From Platanthera guangdongensis (lineage: Eukaryota; Streptophyta; Magnoliopsida; Asparagales; Orchidaceae), in NCBI GenBank assembly GCA_039583875.1, contig CM077167.1, positions 146,585,010-146,649,009 on the forward strand: a stretch of DNA of 64,000 nt. Reading direction: 5' to 3'. Of the stretch, positions 43,658 through 56,424 are shown one piece after another. The notes beneath the pieces are model-generated. The model did not search any database. It was not told the DNA's origin and saw only the letters and a list, made by a program, of their open reading frames with translations. Positions within the stretch are counted from its first letter, which is position 1. The number at the start of each line of letters is the position of its first letter. The position numbers and the translations under genes were made by a program.

Positions 43658-44646
43658 TGTCACAACCCACATTTTCCCAGCATTTAAAACACTAATAGAG
43701 TAGGGGAAACTACGCATTGTGATGCCACGTCACGTAGGGGACATCTACTGAGGTTAAGGCAACTCATCGTCTCTCGCAACTTATAGAAATCATTTTTTAA
43801 ACTCAATATGATCCATATATAATTTATGCACAATATGCGAAGCCGTGTCCCTCGGCTAGGTGGATCAACTAGTCCACGGTTTGAAAATATAGTTTTACGC
43901 AGTGGAAAAATACTTAATTTATTCATTTGGTGACCTAAATGCTCGTGAAGACCAAGTGAGGTGCACCATGCAGTATCAGATGTCTAGATTTACTGTACAT
44001 AAAAGTAGATTTATCATGCGTAGAAAGTAATGAGATTAACATTTCAAATCATGGTATGCAATGCTCCAACTGCCTTAGCATATCTAAGCAAGGGGGCTCC
44101 CAGGCCAAGCCATAACTAATCGTTCCAGAACAAGAGTCCAAAAGCAATCAAAGAGTAACAGCAGCAAGGTAGCAGAAAGTTTAACAAAGCGGCACCATGG
44201 GCGTCAACACCTGACACGAACCCATGGGTCGGCAAGCTCATAGAAAACCATACCCCAAGAGGGTCAGAAAACGGCAACTGACGCAGCTTCCCACTAACAC
44301 CTGCTATAGTCTAGAACCTGAGGCATTCAAAGAAAGAACACCTCAGAAACAAGTTACAAGCGACGAAGAAAAACATGAAAGTAAGCAAACCTCCGCGAGA
44401 CCGGAGGGAAACATTAGCTGCAAGGGTCAGATTAAACACAAATAGTCATAACTAGCAATAGAAATCAATCGGAAAAGAGCCCGCCAAAAGATGAGTGGAG
44501 ACGGACAAAATCAAACTCACCACAGACAAATAACATTCATTTCCAGATCATTAATCTTATTCAAATTAAAGAGACTGATCAGCTCATCAGAAATCAAAAG
44601 AGAAACTGTGCGGGGATAATACCATCACACATCGTCACAGCCCTCA

Positions 44647-44774
44647 GAGCATCGCACCTGTGGCACCACCAACATCGTGTACGACCTCCAACAGATTTAT
44701 CATTTTAAAAGAGCATCGCACCGGTGGCACCGCCAACATCGTGTACGACCTCCAACAGATTTATCATTTTATGA
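44647..44774. repeat. 64-bp direct duplication in the element E LTR
   Basis: gagcatcgcaccgtggcacc-type units start at 44647 and 44711 and are nearly identical. Confidence 0.9.
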
Positions 44775-45364
44775 CTCAATCAAAGGCAAGAGATAAGGCC
44801 TACCAGATAATAATTTAGGATTTTAAGAAACAAGATAATGATTTTGTAATGAGAAAGGGCTAAACAAACAAAAAAATGAACTTAACATTTGAAAACTCGC
44901 TAGAAGCATAAAGGAGAAAAAAAAACGTAGCAAAAAGGAGAAGAGCAAGATCACCACTTGCCTCAACCACCCGAAACCGCACTTCGGAAGGCACCACGAC
45001 GCAGATCGGCCCTAGCGAAGGCGAGAAAAAGAAATCTACAACAATAAGGTCGAAACAGAAGTTTAGGGCCAAAACCCCTAACGGAGAAATTCCATGAAAG
45101 TAGAAATACTCACCACGACCGCGTAGATCTCGGCGAGAGCTTTCCGAATCTATGTTCGGCTCGCGATTCCGAGCACCGGAGCTCCGTCGACGGCGGTCGG
45201 AAGGCTCCCGAGAAAAAGGAATTCGCTGCACTGCTTCGGCCGAAATGAACAGGGGAAAGGAAAAGGGGGCTCGTTTCTTGCTTCGGGAGGAAGAAAACTT
45301 ATAGTATATATAATAATAATATTATTATTATTATTATAAGTATTATAATGGGCTATATCCAAAG

Positions 45365-45615
45365 AAAGAAAAGGAAGGCTCAGAGATCTCTGAGCTCCGC
45401 TCGGAGATCTCTGAGCGCAGAGATCTCCGAGCGGAGCTCGGAGATCTCTGAGCTCCGCTCGGAGATCTCTGAGCTCCGCTCGGAGATCTCTGAGCTCCGC
45501 TCGGAGATCCCTGAGCGCAGAGATCTCTGAGCGCAGAGATCTCGGAGCTCCGCTCGGAGATCTCTGAGCGCAGAAATCTCTGAGCTCCGCTCGGAGATCT
45601 CTGAGCGCAGAAAAG
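45365..45615. repeat. Palindromic minisatellite built on GAGATCTC
   Basis: Repeats of CTCAGAGATCTCTGAG, CTCCGCTCGGAGATCTC and CTGAGCGCAGAGATCTC. Every unit centres on AGATCT and is self-complementary, so the array can fold in many ways. Period is roughly 25 bp with variation. Confidence 0.88.
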
Positions 45616-46185
45616 CTAAAAATATTAAATTTATTTATAATTTCTATACTATTACGAAGACCCAAACGCGCATCAAAATGGACGAAATTCGCGTCGCAGG
45701 CGAATGTCGACGCTACGAACCCAACGACGAAGTCGGAATCAAAATCCGACGCACCGAACTCGAGTTATGGCCTAACGAAGTTACGGTAATTTTCAAATAT
45801 CCGAATTTCAAACGTGGGCCGAGACTCCAAAAAAAAAAAAGCTCGGATTGCGACGAAACTCGACGAGCAAGTCAGAAATTATATAACTCAGCTTCCCGAT
45901 GTAAAAGAAATTTCGGTTCCGACGCATATCCCAAAATCTAGCCGGTCAAACCTAACGGACGCCAAAACAAAAAAACACAAATGGCATCGCACCGTCAACT
46001 CACGGACATGTAACGCCCTACCGCTATTATGACGTCAGCAGACAAAAGAATAATACTAGGAAAAACCGGGGGCGTTACAACCACTCCCCCTAAAAGAAAG
46101 TTTCGTCCCGAAACTTGACGTACGAACAGAAAACATTATCGGGACAAAATAAATGGTGCAGGAAGAAGAGTTTCACCTGGGATAA

Positions 46186-46252
46186 TTAAATGAAGAGGTG
46201 TGGATGAGACTCCCGCGTAGCTGATTCCAACTCCCATGTCGCGCTCTCGACG
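46186..46252 (-). CDS. Element E: last 20 or so codons of pol
   Basis: Reads SATWELESATRESHPHLF then a stop at 46186-46188, the usual chromodomain-type end of Tekay pol. It is the exact continuation of VKVLWRNHD at 61483-61500, separated by element F. The frame is kept across the CGACG duplication. Confidence 0.85.
46248..46252. repeat. Target-site duplication CGACG of element F, left
   Basis: CGACG precedes the LTR start TGTAAGACC at 46253. The partner CGACG is at 61483-61487, directly after GATGTTACA. Confidence 0.92.
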
Positions 46253-49200
46253 TGTAAGACCCCCTTTTTTTTTCCTTTTTGGACACCGGGGTCTTAGGCC
46301 CAGAACCGCCGTTTTGCGGTGACTCCTTCACGCCCTGAAGAGTCATCACCACAAAGCGCCGATTCTGCCGGCCATCTCGATCACATAAAAGTAGCAAAAT
46401 AATGAAGTAAATGTAAACTATCTGTCCACAGAGAATCACATGACATAATAAATATAACTCCACGAAGGGAGTGTCCACAGAAAACAACATCAGAGTAGCA
46501 AAACAGGCTTATGCCTGGTACATCAAATCCTCACTACAAGATCTCTCATGTGGAAACAAAAGTAGAAAACTGCTCAGGGTCGAGACTCACGGTCCCGGCT
46601 GTGTGTACTCCGGAGCTAGACTGCCCCACCTCCAAGCGCACCGGTCTCTGGGGCTGCTCCTCCATGCTGGTCTCCGCGATCCCCTAAATGATGCGGTTCG
46701 AAAACTGTTAGTCTAAAAGACTAAGTCCTATCATCCCCCACCCCTTCCCCCACGGCTCCTAGGCACCGAGCGGAGAGGAAGAAAGGGGAGGACTTGAAGG
46801 TGGAGAATATCAAAAGCAGATGGCAGCGGTCCTATTCTAGCAAGTTCTATAGCATATAAAGACAATAAGCTGTAATATGAAATGTAACCTTCACTTATGT
46901 GAAAAACACATAAGCCAAGGGGTCTTTTGCAAGGCTCCCATCGTATAAAAAGTCTCATACCGATTTATATGCTGGGGTGTCGGTGGTCAAACAGCAGTAA
47001 CTAAATATATCAAAATTAACCTTAATTTATAAACTTGCCCACACAAGCTTATAGACTAAGGGGTCGTTTAGCAGGTCCTAAGGTATAAGCGTCTCATTCC
47101 ACTTATACTTTAGGTGTCAAGGTTAAAGGTAACGATTATGCCATGACATGCCAGTGGGTATGATGGACATGCAAGTGCAACACACACACCCGACTCTGTG
47201 CACACAGACCTTTAGTTCCCCCTTTCTGGAGCCGTAACCTCCCAGGATACCTCCGTAGTGGCAGATGGAAGCGGTGGGTTGGGCCTCGCCCACCTCTAAA
47301 CCAGTATAGCACTACTGGTCAGACCTATCGTACGCCTCAACGCTGGTGCACTAAGCGGACTCCTGCGTACTCTTGCCGGCTGGCGCACCGGACTTCTGTT
47401 GGCGAAGTGCTATCACAACACTTGCCGAGTCAACGTATTGGTGTCTGTGCTAAGATCCTCCAATACCGAAGACCCACCACCTTAATTTCATTCCTTTTAT
47501 GCACATGCAAATTTACGTACCAACACCGAGCCGAAGCTCACCGGGCCATCCTGCCCTCTTACCACAACGACCGAGCCTACTGCTTGATCATCTAGCCAAA
47601 ACTACTTCCCGTAACCTCGGGGTGTGTGAGAGTGAAACCCTAATTATGCTAGTTACTCTTGAAGTTTCATTATTCCTATGAGTTGCGTTAGCCCAGGACT
47701 GCCCAAGGTATTCCCCGTGAAGGGCTCTCGAAGGCACTAGGAACTACGATGGGATTACGCCCAAAGCTCCCTTTCGCAAGACACTTATTATTATTGGTTA
47801 CTACTCAAATCTCTCAATCCCTTAGGGTTATAATTGAATTCTAACCCAAGTGTATATGACTCCTTCTTTTCAACGAGGATGAGTGATACTTTGTCGATCC
47901 CGAACCCCACACAACTCTAACCAACCTCCACTACTCATCTACACTTTTGATGACAAACCTAATTCATCTACCAGACTAATGCCCCATTATTCCAACTTCC
48001 TAAACTCATTGTGCACTTTAATTTGATTTCTGCTGTTTTTACTAATTGCAGACCTCCCTAAGCTAATATGATGTACTCAATAGGTGATACTCTAAATTCT
48101 CCTCCAATAGCTCTACAAATTTTACCAGAGGTCTATTATGATAAATATAGTCTAAATTCAGAAAATCATATTTTTCCCAATTAATCTACTATTTATTGAA
48201 TTTTCCTCAAAACTAGGCCATAGTCAATTTGAACATGAACCATAAGATTTTCTCAGGTAATGGCCTCCTAAAAATTTTTATTCACTAAATAACAGAGAAG
48301 TATTATTGGTTGCCAATTTTCATAATTTTCCAGATAGTTCTTGACCTCTAAAGGATTTATTAAAAATAATTCCTAAGATCAAATATAATGAAGGAAGTGC
48401 CACAAATATGTCTCCAATAATTATGTAAAAATTACTAGGGCTTCATAAGGAACTAGAAACATCATGATGAAGAAATTAAAAAATTTTTGACAATTTAAAT
48501 GTCATTATTAAATTTACCAAGGTTCCATAGAATTAAATAATTAAAGAAGCAACTACTAAATATCATTCTTCAAAAATTTCATAAAACTTTACAGAGATGG
48601 GTACCATGATTACAAGCCCCTTTGCTAAGTTTCATCAGATTTAATCACGTATATTTTTCCCCAAAAATTCCTAAGTGAAAATTGTAAAACATGACTTTGT
48701 GAATAAAGTACCAAAAATATTCATCCAAAATTTATTATAAAATTTCCAGAGATATAGATACCCTAAACAACTACCCATTCAAAAACGCAGCCCTTTTCAG
48801 AAAGTTTTGGTATTAGATCTTATGATTTCAAAGCTAGTGCCCTAAACTATGGTTATAGATTTAAGGGGTTTAAATTCTTCCAAATGCCCTAAAATTTTAA
48901 CCACAGGACCATAGTAACCCTATGGACATCATTCCCAAGTTTCAAGTCCATCCAAGGTCTTTTGACCCCAAATCCTTCAAACCCTAGAAATTTACCCTAA
49001 AGGGCCTACCCTAAAATTCTAGGGCTACCCTAGTCCAAACCACTCCAAACTTCATAAGTGAGTGTAAAAAGTCAAATTATATCAGTGGCCAAAATTGCAG
49101 CCTCTGGTGAGGGAATTTGGCCACTCAACCATCAAATAGTGGCTTTAGACCAAAATACCCTTATAAGGTCATATATAGGGTGGGTAAATTACCTATCCTA

Positions 49201-51314
49201 AACATTTCCAAATGAGCTAAAGTTTTAACCCTATACTTATCATGACATCTAAGACCACCCACCAGAATTTGGGGGAGTTTTAAATTAATTAGGTCACATA
49301 ATTAAATTAATCATGATTAATTAAATTTTTTCTAAAAACTATAGAAAAATATCCTCCAAAAATTCTAAATTTTGGACAGGTTCTAGATATGACTAATACT
49401 TTCTCACTGCCCAAATTTCAACTTGTTTGGACAAGGAATGAAGTGTGGGCACCAAAAATAATTTCTGTTTAGGCCTAGGTATAGGTCCTACCAAAAAGGG
49501 TACCCTGGTCTAACCATTGGCCCAAAAGGGTCCAAGCAATTTTTGCTACAAACTAGACACCCTAAGCTACAAATTTCATGTTGGGCAGATTTCCGTTCAG
49601 GGTCCCTAAGTATTTTTAACATTTAAATACATTAAATACATCTAATGTGACAGAAGTGAAATGAAATTTATTTAAATCCTAAAGTATCTGATTTGATGCC
49701 GCGCGAATCTTGGCGCAGATCGACGGCGCTGGGTTATCATCCCCGATGAGCCAACGGCCAGGATTGCTTCTTCCTGTGCCGACTTCAAGCGTCTGCCGCC
49801 GGCCACCCAGTCCCTTCCCCGGCCGGCCACCGCCACCATCACCTCCGTTGAGGTGGTGGCTATCGCCAGACGGCGGCACAGCCGCCGGAGGGGCGGATTC
49901 CGGCGATCCAACCAAGAAAATTTTCGGCCGAAAGCCATGAATTTTGCGAATTGGATCGGGCTCAATTGTGCCCGAACCTTGGCCCTAATGAAACCTAAGA
50001 TCTACCCATGAGAAAAGAGGAGGAGGAGGACCTTCCTGGCGGCCTGGATGCGAGAGGAGCGGCGGGATGCCATTGACGATGGCGGCGGCGCTCGGCTTCT
50101 GCAACTGCACAGTGGAATGGCCCGTCTCCTCCAGGTGAACGCTCTAAAATGATCCCCTCGGCTCCCTGAAGGTGTTTAAATGGCAAATGGGGGAGAGGAG
50201 AGGCTGGTTCTTCAATAGCCATTAACACCATTAAAGGTGTGGCTCGGGTTGTGTGGAGGGGGGCTGAACCCACCCCTTGGTGGCCGGGAAACGGCTGGAA
50301 TCAACTCCTCTCTCCTAGAGGAGTTGATTGCAGCCATAATGGGTGGCTGTTAGTCTCCCTTGGCCGGCCTCTCACTTCCCCCTTCTCCTTCCTCATTTTC
50401 TCTCTCCTCCATTATCATGGAGAGGAGATCCTTTCTCTCTCCTAGTCACCTCTGGTTGACTAGTCAGCCTTACACACTAAATGCAGCCCACTTGATTATG
50501 ATGGTCATGGGAATGGGTTTAGCCTAAGGGAGAAGTGGCTTGGGCTTGGGTTAGCCCTTTTTGGGCTAAGTTGACTTGACCCTAAATGAGGGTTGACTTG
50601 GTCAGTTTGACCATCTAGGTTGACCCCATTGGGTCCTGGGTGATTCATTGGCCTCCCCTAAGGTCCATGTAGGGTTGGGTAGGGTTGACTTGGCACCTTA
50701 AAGGTCACTTGACCCTTGGTAAGGTCACTTTGACCATTTTAGGGCTAGAGTTGACTTGGGTCAACATGACCATTAGGGTTCACCCCTATGGATCCTTGGT
50801 GACCCATTGACTTCCCTTAGGGTCTAGGTAGGGTTATGTAGGGTTACCCTGCACTTTGGAGGTCACATACCCTTAGTAAGGGTACTTTGACCAGATTAGG
50901 GCTTGAGTTGACTTGGGTCAACCTGGCCTCTAGGGCTGACCCCAATGTGTCCTTAGTGACCCATTGACCTCACTTTAGGGTTAGGAGGGCATAGGTGGGG
51001 TCCTCTAGACTAGGAGTGGGTCAATTGGCCCTAAGTAGGCTAGGTTGACCCATTCAGGGCTAGGGTTGACCTTGGTCAACTGGGCCTCTTGGGTTGGCCC
51101 TAATGGGTCCTTTTGGCTCTAATGGGTCTTGGGGCCATGGTGAAGCCCCATTGTCATTCTAAACCATTGTTCAAAATTTTACTATTTGCAGACCATGGTG
51201 ATCCCCACCTTGGCCTCCTATCTCTTGGCCCATTTCTGACTTCCTAGGGTTTTGTCATGACCTAGTTATGGCCAAAACCACTCTTAGGGGTCTAGTTGGA
51301 AATGGGATGTTACA
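46253..51314 (-). mobile_element. 3' LTR of element F
   Basis: 5,062 bp, minus-strand start TGTAACATCCC and end GGTCTTACA. It contains no gene. Notable are AT-rich middle parts (48000-49650), a GC-rich stretch (49690-50130) and, at 50500-51130, many imperfect TTGACC/GGTCAA phrases that pair with each other. Small frames such as 47407-47595 occur identically in the other LTR and are chance ORFs. Confidence 0.92.
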
Positions 51315-51580
51315 AATCCCAATAAACAAAACAAAGATTTCGTCCCCGAAATCGAGGTTGGACCTACGGGTCTTATTACCGAAGGAAAGAGTCTTGTAAC
51401 ATCCCATTATGACGCCTTGTTTGTTAAATTTGATTTTATGGGAGAACTTAGATCTAAGACCCCTTTCGCCCAAACGGCGAACAAAAATCCCAATAAACAA
51501 GGTTAAGCCCCCAATAAACAAAAGATAAGCCCCTATCTACCTAGAGCAGCCCTTAGTATACTTAAAGCAGGAAAAATAAA

Positions 51581-53026
51581 TTAACATCTTGAGGGGTCTG
51601 AGAGGTATACCTGACTGAATAGCTCGGGGTATCTTTGTCGCATCAGGTCCTGTGGCTCCCAGGTATGCTCCTCCTGGCCGTGGTTCCTCCACAGGACCTT
51701 GACTAGTGGGACCTTCTTGCGTCGCAAGACCCGCACTCCTCGGTCGTCGATCCTCACAGGCTCCAAATGAACCGACCGGCCTGAAGCTACCGGCCCTTCG
51801 GTAGTCAGAATCTGCCGCTCCGGGCGTAGCAGAGCCCTCCTCAAAGAAGAAATGTGGAAGACGTCGTGCAGCGCTTCCAGCTCTGGTGGTAACTCCAGCC
51901 GGTAGGCTAGGGGTCCGATCCGCTCCAGGATCCTGTAAGGGCCCATGTACCTAGGGCTGAGCTTCTTCCTCCGACCACGCACCCGTGAAACTCCATGCAT
52001 GGGCCGGATCTTCAGAAACACCCGGTCCCCCACCTGGAACTCCACCTGCCGATGCCGGGCGTCATAATACTTAGCCTGTCTACTCTGTGCCTCGAGCATC
52101 CTGTCCCTGATCAGCCTCACCTGTGCCTCGGTGCCTTCAACAAACTCTGACCCCAACACTTTCGGATCCTCGTTCTGCACCCAAGAAAGCGGGGTCCGAC
52201 ATCTCCTCCCGTACAAGGCTTCGTAAGGCGCCATCCTGATGCTGGACTGGTGGCTGTTGTTATAGGAGAACTCGACAAGGGGCAAGAGTTTCTCCCACGG
52301 TTCCCCGCGGTCCAAGATGCATAGCCTCAAAAGGTCCTCCAGCGTCCGGTTGGTGCGTTCTGTCTGCCCGTCTGTCTGGGGGTGGAATGCAGTGCTGAAA
52401 GTCAATCGCGTGCCTAAGTAAGCTTGCACGGATCTCCACTCCCTGGAGGTGAACCTGCCATCCCGATCCGACACTATCGTCCTGGGCACGCCATGATAAC
52501 GAATGAACTGCTCCACAAACTTCCGCACCAGTACTCCTACTGAATCATCCTTCCTGATCGGTATAAATCGAGCCACCTTGGTCAACCGATCGACGATTAC
52601 CCAGATCGAGTCATTCCCTGTCCGAGACCGGGGAAGCCCATGTATGAAGTCCATGGCTATGTCATCAAACTTCCACTCCGGCACCGGGAGTGGCTGCAAT
52701 AATCCCGCGGGGTTCCTGCACTCCGCCTTCACTAGCTGACATGCCTCACAATGGGTCACGAAGTGTGAGACATCCTTCTTCATGCCCGGCCAGTACATCG
52801 TCTTCTTCAAATCAGCCGTCATCTTTGTGATCCCCGGGTGTACAGAATATCGGCTGCAGTGCGCCTCCATCATAATATCCTCCCGGATCTGGCCTCCCTC
52901 CGGTATATACACCCGTCCTCTGAAGCACACCAGGTCGTCCCTCAGTGTGTAGTCTCCTGCAGTGCCTGCCTCCAGAGCTTGGAAGATGGGCTCTAACTTG
53001 GCATCCTGCCTCTGCCCTTCTCTGAC
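51581..53026 (-). CDS. Element F: integrase with chromodomain-like tail
   Basis: Open from after the stop at 53027 to 51581, 449 residues from the internal Met. With numbering from that Met: zinc-binding H24, H31, C61, C64; catalytic D94 (IAMDFIHGLP), D155 (SDRDGRF) and E191 (GQTERTNR), i.e. DD35E spacing. The tail has [20 protein letters not shown] and EPQDLMRQRYPELF, the chromodomain-type C-terminus that steers chromovirus integration to heterochromatin. It is in frame with the RT-RNase H part and separated only by one TGA, so in the ancestor it was part of one polyprotein. Confidence 0.9.
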   Translation of the reverse strand, partial: VREGQRQDAKLEPIFQALEAGTAGDYTLRDDLVCFRGRVYIPEGGQIREDIMMEAHCSRYSVHPGITKMTADLKKTMYWPGMKKDVSHFVTHCEACQLVKAECRNPAGLLQPLPVPEWKFDDIAMDFIHGLPRSRTGNDSIWVIVDRLTKVARFIPIRKDDSVGVLVRKFVEQFIRYHGVPRTIVSDRDGRFTSREWRSVQAYLGTRLTFSTAFHPQTDGQTERTNRTLEDLLRLCILDRGEPWEKLLPLVEFSYNNSHQSSIRMAPYEALYGRRCRTPLSWVQNEDPKVLGSEFVEGTEAQVRLIRDRMLEAQSRQAKYYDARHRQVEFQVGDRVFLKIRPMHGVSRVRGRRKKLSPRYMGPYRILERIGPLAYRLELPPELEALHDVFHISSLRRALLRPERQILTTEGPVASGRSVHLEPVRIDDRGVRVLRRKKVPLVKVLWRNHGQEEHTWEPQDLMRQRYPELFSQVYLSDPSRC

Positions 53027-54990
53027 TCAGTCTCTGATGTCATCGGTAACGCCTATCGCGGCCAAGTACTCCTCATAGAGCTCAGGATCATCGGACGATA
53101 CCAGGGTAATGTGCATGTCCTCTAGTCTCTGCAGCAGCTCCATAGATATCAACTGAGGCTCTGCTCCTGCTGTGGCAGCTCTCCTACTCAGTGCGTCCGC
53201 TACCACGTTCGCCTTCCCCGGGTGGTAATGCATCTCATACTGATAGTCAGAAAGGAACTCCACCCACCGCCTCTGCCTGATGTTTAGTTCCTTCTGCGTG
53301 TCCACGTACTTAAGGTTCTTATGATCGGAGTATATATCACAGTGGACTCCATATAGGTAATGCCGCCATATTTTTAGTGCGAATACAACTGCTCCCATCT
53401 CCAGGTCATGCACTGGGTAGTTCTTCTCATGGGTCTTCAGCTGGCGGGAAGCATAAGCTATGACGTGTCCGTTCTGCATCAGTACTGCTCTCATCCCCTG
53501 ATATGATGCGTCGGTGTAGACCTGGAATCCCTCCCTCCCCGAGGGGAGAGTAAGAATGGGAGCCGAGGTCAGCCGATCCTTCAGCTCCTGGAAAGCTGTC
53601 TGGCACTGCGGGGTCCACACGAACGGTACCTCCTTCTTTGTCAAGGATGTGAGCGGGAGGGCGATTCGAGAGAATCCCTCCACGAACTTCCGATAGTAAC
53701 CGGCAAGTCCTAGAAAACTCCGTACGTCAGTGGCTGTTTTCAGCTGCGGCCACTCCGAAATAGCTCGAATCTTTGCCGGGTCCACTGCCAGCCCGGCTCC
53801 GCTGATAATGTGACCTAAGAAAGCCACCTCCTTCAGCCAGAACAGACACTTACTGAACTTCGCATAAAGACGATGCTCCCGCAGTCTCTCCAGGGTCAAT
53901 GCTAGATGTCGCGTGTGCTCCTCCTCCGTCTTAGAATAGATAAGGATGTCGTCTATGAACACTATGATGAACACATCCAAATAAGCCTCGAAGACCCGGT
54001 TCATGAGGCTCATAAACGCTGACGGAGCATTCGTGAGCCCGAAGGGCATCACGATGAACTCATACAATCCATATCGGCTACTAAAGGCCGTTTTCGGAAT
54101 GTCCTCCTCCTGGATCCGCAGCTGGTAGTAGCCTGATCTCAAGTCCAGCTTCGAAAAGTAATGGGCTCCCTCCAGCTGATCGAACAACTCGTCTATCCTG
54201 GGGAGCGGATAGGTATTTCGGACGGTCAGCCTGTTTAGTGCTCGATAGACGATGCACAGGCGTAAAGTGTCGTCCTTCTTCTTTACGAATAGGACAGGAG
54301 CTCCCCATGATGAGGAACTCGGCCTAACAAATCCTGCTTCCACCAGCTCCTGCAAATGTGTCCGAAACTCCGCCAACTCCTTCGGGGCCATCCGGTAAGG
54401 GGCCTTGGATACCGGCTTATCCCCTGGTACCAACTGAATCTGGAAGTCCTTTTCCCTATGCGGAGGTAGTCCTGGCAGCTTATCCGGAAAAATGTCGGCG
54501 TAGTCACGAACCACCGGAATGTTAGCAATCAGGTCCTTCTCCTCAGTCATCTCGAACAATATTTGATATACCTCGTCCCCTTGCATATGAGCCTTAATGG
54601 CCTGAATAGATGAAAGCAGGCGACGGGAGACCGGTGTAGTACCTTCGAATGTCGCATAAGTATCGCTGTGGCTGAGCACGACCCTCCTTGCCGGGCAATC
54701 AATCTGGGCGTGGTTCCAGACAAGCCATGTCATGCCCAAGACGAGGTCGAAGTCCGGCATCCTCAGGATCGTTGCCGGGGCCTCGAGTGTCAACCCGTCT
54801 ATGGTAACCTCCAGGAGGCACTTTTCTGTGGACTGGATCTCCATCCCATTGGGGAGGCGCACCCTCCTGGGTAGTCCCGTATAACATCGAATCTGATCCA
54901 GGTCCTTGACGAAATCCTCCGACACAAAGTTGTGCGATGCCCCCGTGTCGAACAGGGTATGGGCAGGCTTGCCGCACACCATCACCATTC
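53027..54990 (-). CDS. Element F: protease, reverse transcriptase and RNase H
   Basis: 653 residues from [10 protein letters not shown]. The protease active site DTG is at 14-16. RT (about 200-400) has [20 protein letters not shown] and the catalytic FIDD at 344-347. RNase H has TDAS at 492-495, DLE at 528-530 and SDHKN at 554-558. The frame ends at a single TGA (53027-53029) just before integrase. Its 5' end is a splice acceptor (AG at 54991-54992), not an obvious translation start. All key residues are present. Confidence 0.92.
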
Positions 54991-55108
54991 CTAAATCAGT
55001 TTTAAAAAGAAACTTTGGTGTAAGGTTTTCTAACCTAGGTTGTGTAGTAGTTCTATCAATACTTAATATGAGCAGGGAATAATTCCAAAACTAAAATTAC
55101 TCTCATAC
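54991..55108 (-). other. Apparent 118-bp intron between Gag and protease (element F)
   Basis: Minus strand GCAG|GTATGAG ... TTTAG|GAATGG. Joining the borders reads [16 protein letters not shown] in one frame; without splicing, translation from Gag meets a stop (AAGTATTGATAG). Position and phase equal those of 39425-39523 in element D. Confidence 0.6.
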
Positions 55109-56172
55109 CTGCAATAACTCTGTCCGGGTTCCGGGGCTGTGCTAAGTCCAAAGCGTAAATCTGCTCCCCATTCTGCCTGCGGTCGCCTCCCTGGTAACCA
55201 CGTCCTCGGCCGCGTCCTCGGCCTCCAAAATGCTGGGCCGGTGGGCCACCCCGTGGTGCTGGAGGTGGTGCCCCCCTCATAGGGCAGTCTCTCCGGAGAT
55301 GTCCCACCTGGTGACAATGGAAGCACTCCGGCGGGGGATACGCCATACCCCGGGGTCTCTACATCTCCTGGATCCGGAGAGGTTGAGGGGCCAAGACCAC
55401 CTGCTCTCTCGGCTCCTGCCTCCCCTCCTGACGAGGCTGCTCCTCTGTCCTCCTCCCATCTGGTATGGTGCCTCGCCGCTGATCATTTCGGGCCCTCCGG
55501 CCCTGGTCCTCCGCTTGTCGTTTCCGGCCCCGAGTGGTGTGCCAGTCGGCCTCAATCCTCTTCGCCATCTCCAAAATCCGGGAGATGGGCCCGTCAGAGA
55601 CAAAAAGCAGGGCCTCCCTCAACTCCTCTTTTAGGCCCTTATAAAACCTCTTGACGTAACCTGCTTCATCCAGCTGATAGGAGCCCGCATATCGGGCCAA
55701 ATGATCGAACTCTCGGTGGTACTCCACCACTGTCCTGGTGCCCTGCCTCAGCTGCAAGAACCGCTCCTCCAACTCGTCCCTGGCCAACTGAGGAACAAAG
55801 TGCTCCAGCAGCGTGGCCCTGAACTCTTCCCAAGTGATTTCTACAATCTCTCTATCAGCAAAAGTCGTGTCCAACAGCGTCTTCCACCACCGCTTGGCAT
55901 GTGACTCCAAGCAAGATACCACTAGGGCCACCCTCTCCTCCCAAGGGCATCGTATCCCAGTCAACATCTCGTACATCACATCCAGCCACTCCTCTGTCCG
56001 TACTGCCGACTCTGTCCCTAAGTAAGATGGGGGAGAGAGTCCTCGGAAGGTGCTCATCCAGTTGGCCCCTGGGTTTGGCTACTGGGCTGGGGCTTGCTGA
56101 GCCCGGAAGGCCTCAAGGATAGCTGTAAGGGTCTGCCCCATGTCTGACTGGAGGAAAGGTGTGGGGACCATG
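55109..56172 (-). pseudogene. Element F: Gag with CCHC knuckle, two in-frame stops
   Basis: Blocks: GQTLTAILEAFRAQQ, PNPGANWMSTFRGLSPPSYL, TEEWLDVMYEML, HAKRWWKTLLD, DELEERFLQLRQGT, YHREFDHLARY, KRFYKGLKEELREALLF. Then an Arg-rich linker, the zinc knuckle ECFHCHQVGHLRRDC and an RGRGRGRG tail ending in PDRVIAG at the splice donor. TAG codons lie at 56079-56081 and 55359-55361. Both are in frame with otherwise intact sequence. The true start codon is uncertain; ATG at 56172 is the most upstream candidate I could place. Confidence 0.85.
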
Positions 56173-56410
56173 GGAGGTGGTGCAATGTCTGGAGTCTGCT
56201 GAGCTCCACCTTGTGGGGTGGGCTGAGCCGAGGGCTGCAAAACGAACTACATCAGTAGGTAATCGACTCAATGCCTAATGATAGTGGACAATTTACATGT
56301 GATTCCCCCCATATGGGCACACCACTGCTTCCGCTGCTTAGTTTGTCCCCAAACTAAACCCGCGCGGGGGTGACCCAGGGTTGTGGACGGCTACTTTTCG
56401 ATCGAGGTCT

Positions 56411-56422
56411 CCTCTGATACCA
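56411..56422 (-). other. Primer-binding site of element F
   Basis: Minus strand TGGTATCAGAGG, two bases from the 5' LTR end; initiator tRNA-Met type. Confidence 0.88.
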
Positions 56423-56424
56423 CT

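Larger units (their letters stand above)
43658..46079 (-). mobile_element. 3' LTR of element E
   Basis: 2,422 bp. On the minus strand it starts TGTAACGCCCCCGG directly after the polypurine tract and ends GGGTTGTGACA. Within its first 70 bp the LTR start is echoed in inverted orientation (TGTAACGCCC at 46010-46019 on the plus strand). A palindromic minisatellite and a 64-bp duplication lie inside. No gene was found; the small frames in 44860-45940 have no recognisable content. Confidence 0.8.

Noticed and set aside
46010..46079. 70-bp miniature inverted-repeat transposon (TGTAACGCCC ends)
   Set aside because: The right end coincides with the element E LTR start beside the polypurine tract, so the inverted repeat is better read as part of that LTR.
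47407..47681. Pair of small ORFs found identically at 57587-57861
   Set aside because: Identical because the two LTRs of element F are near copies; no motif, no start context.
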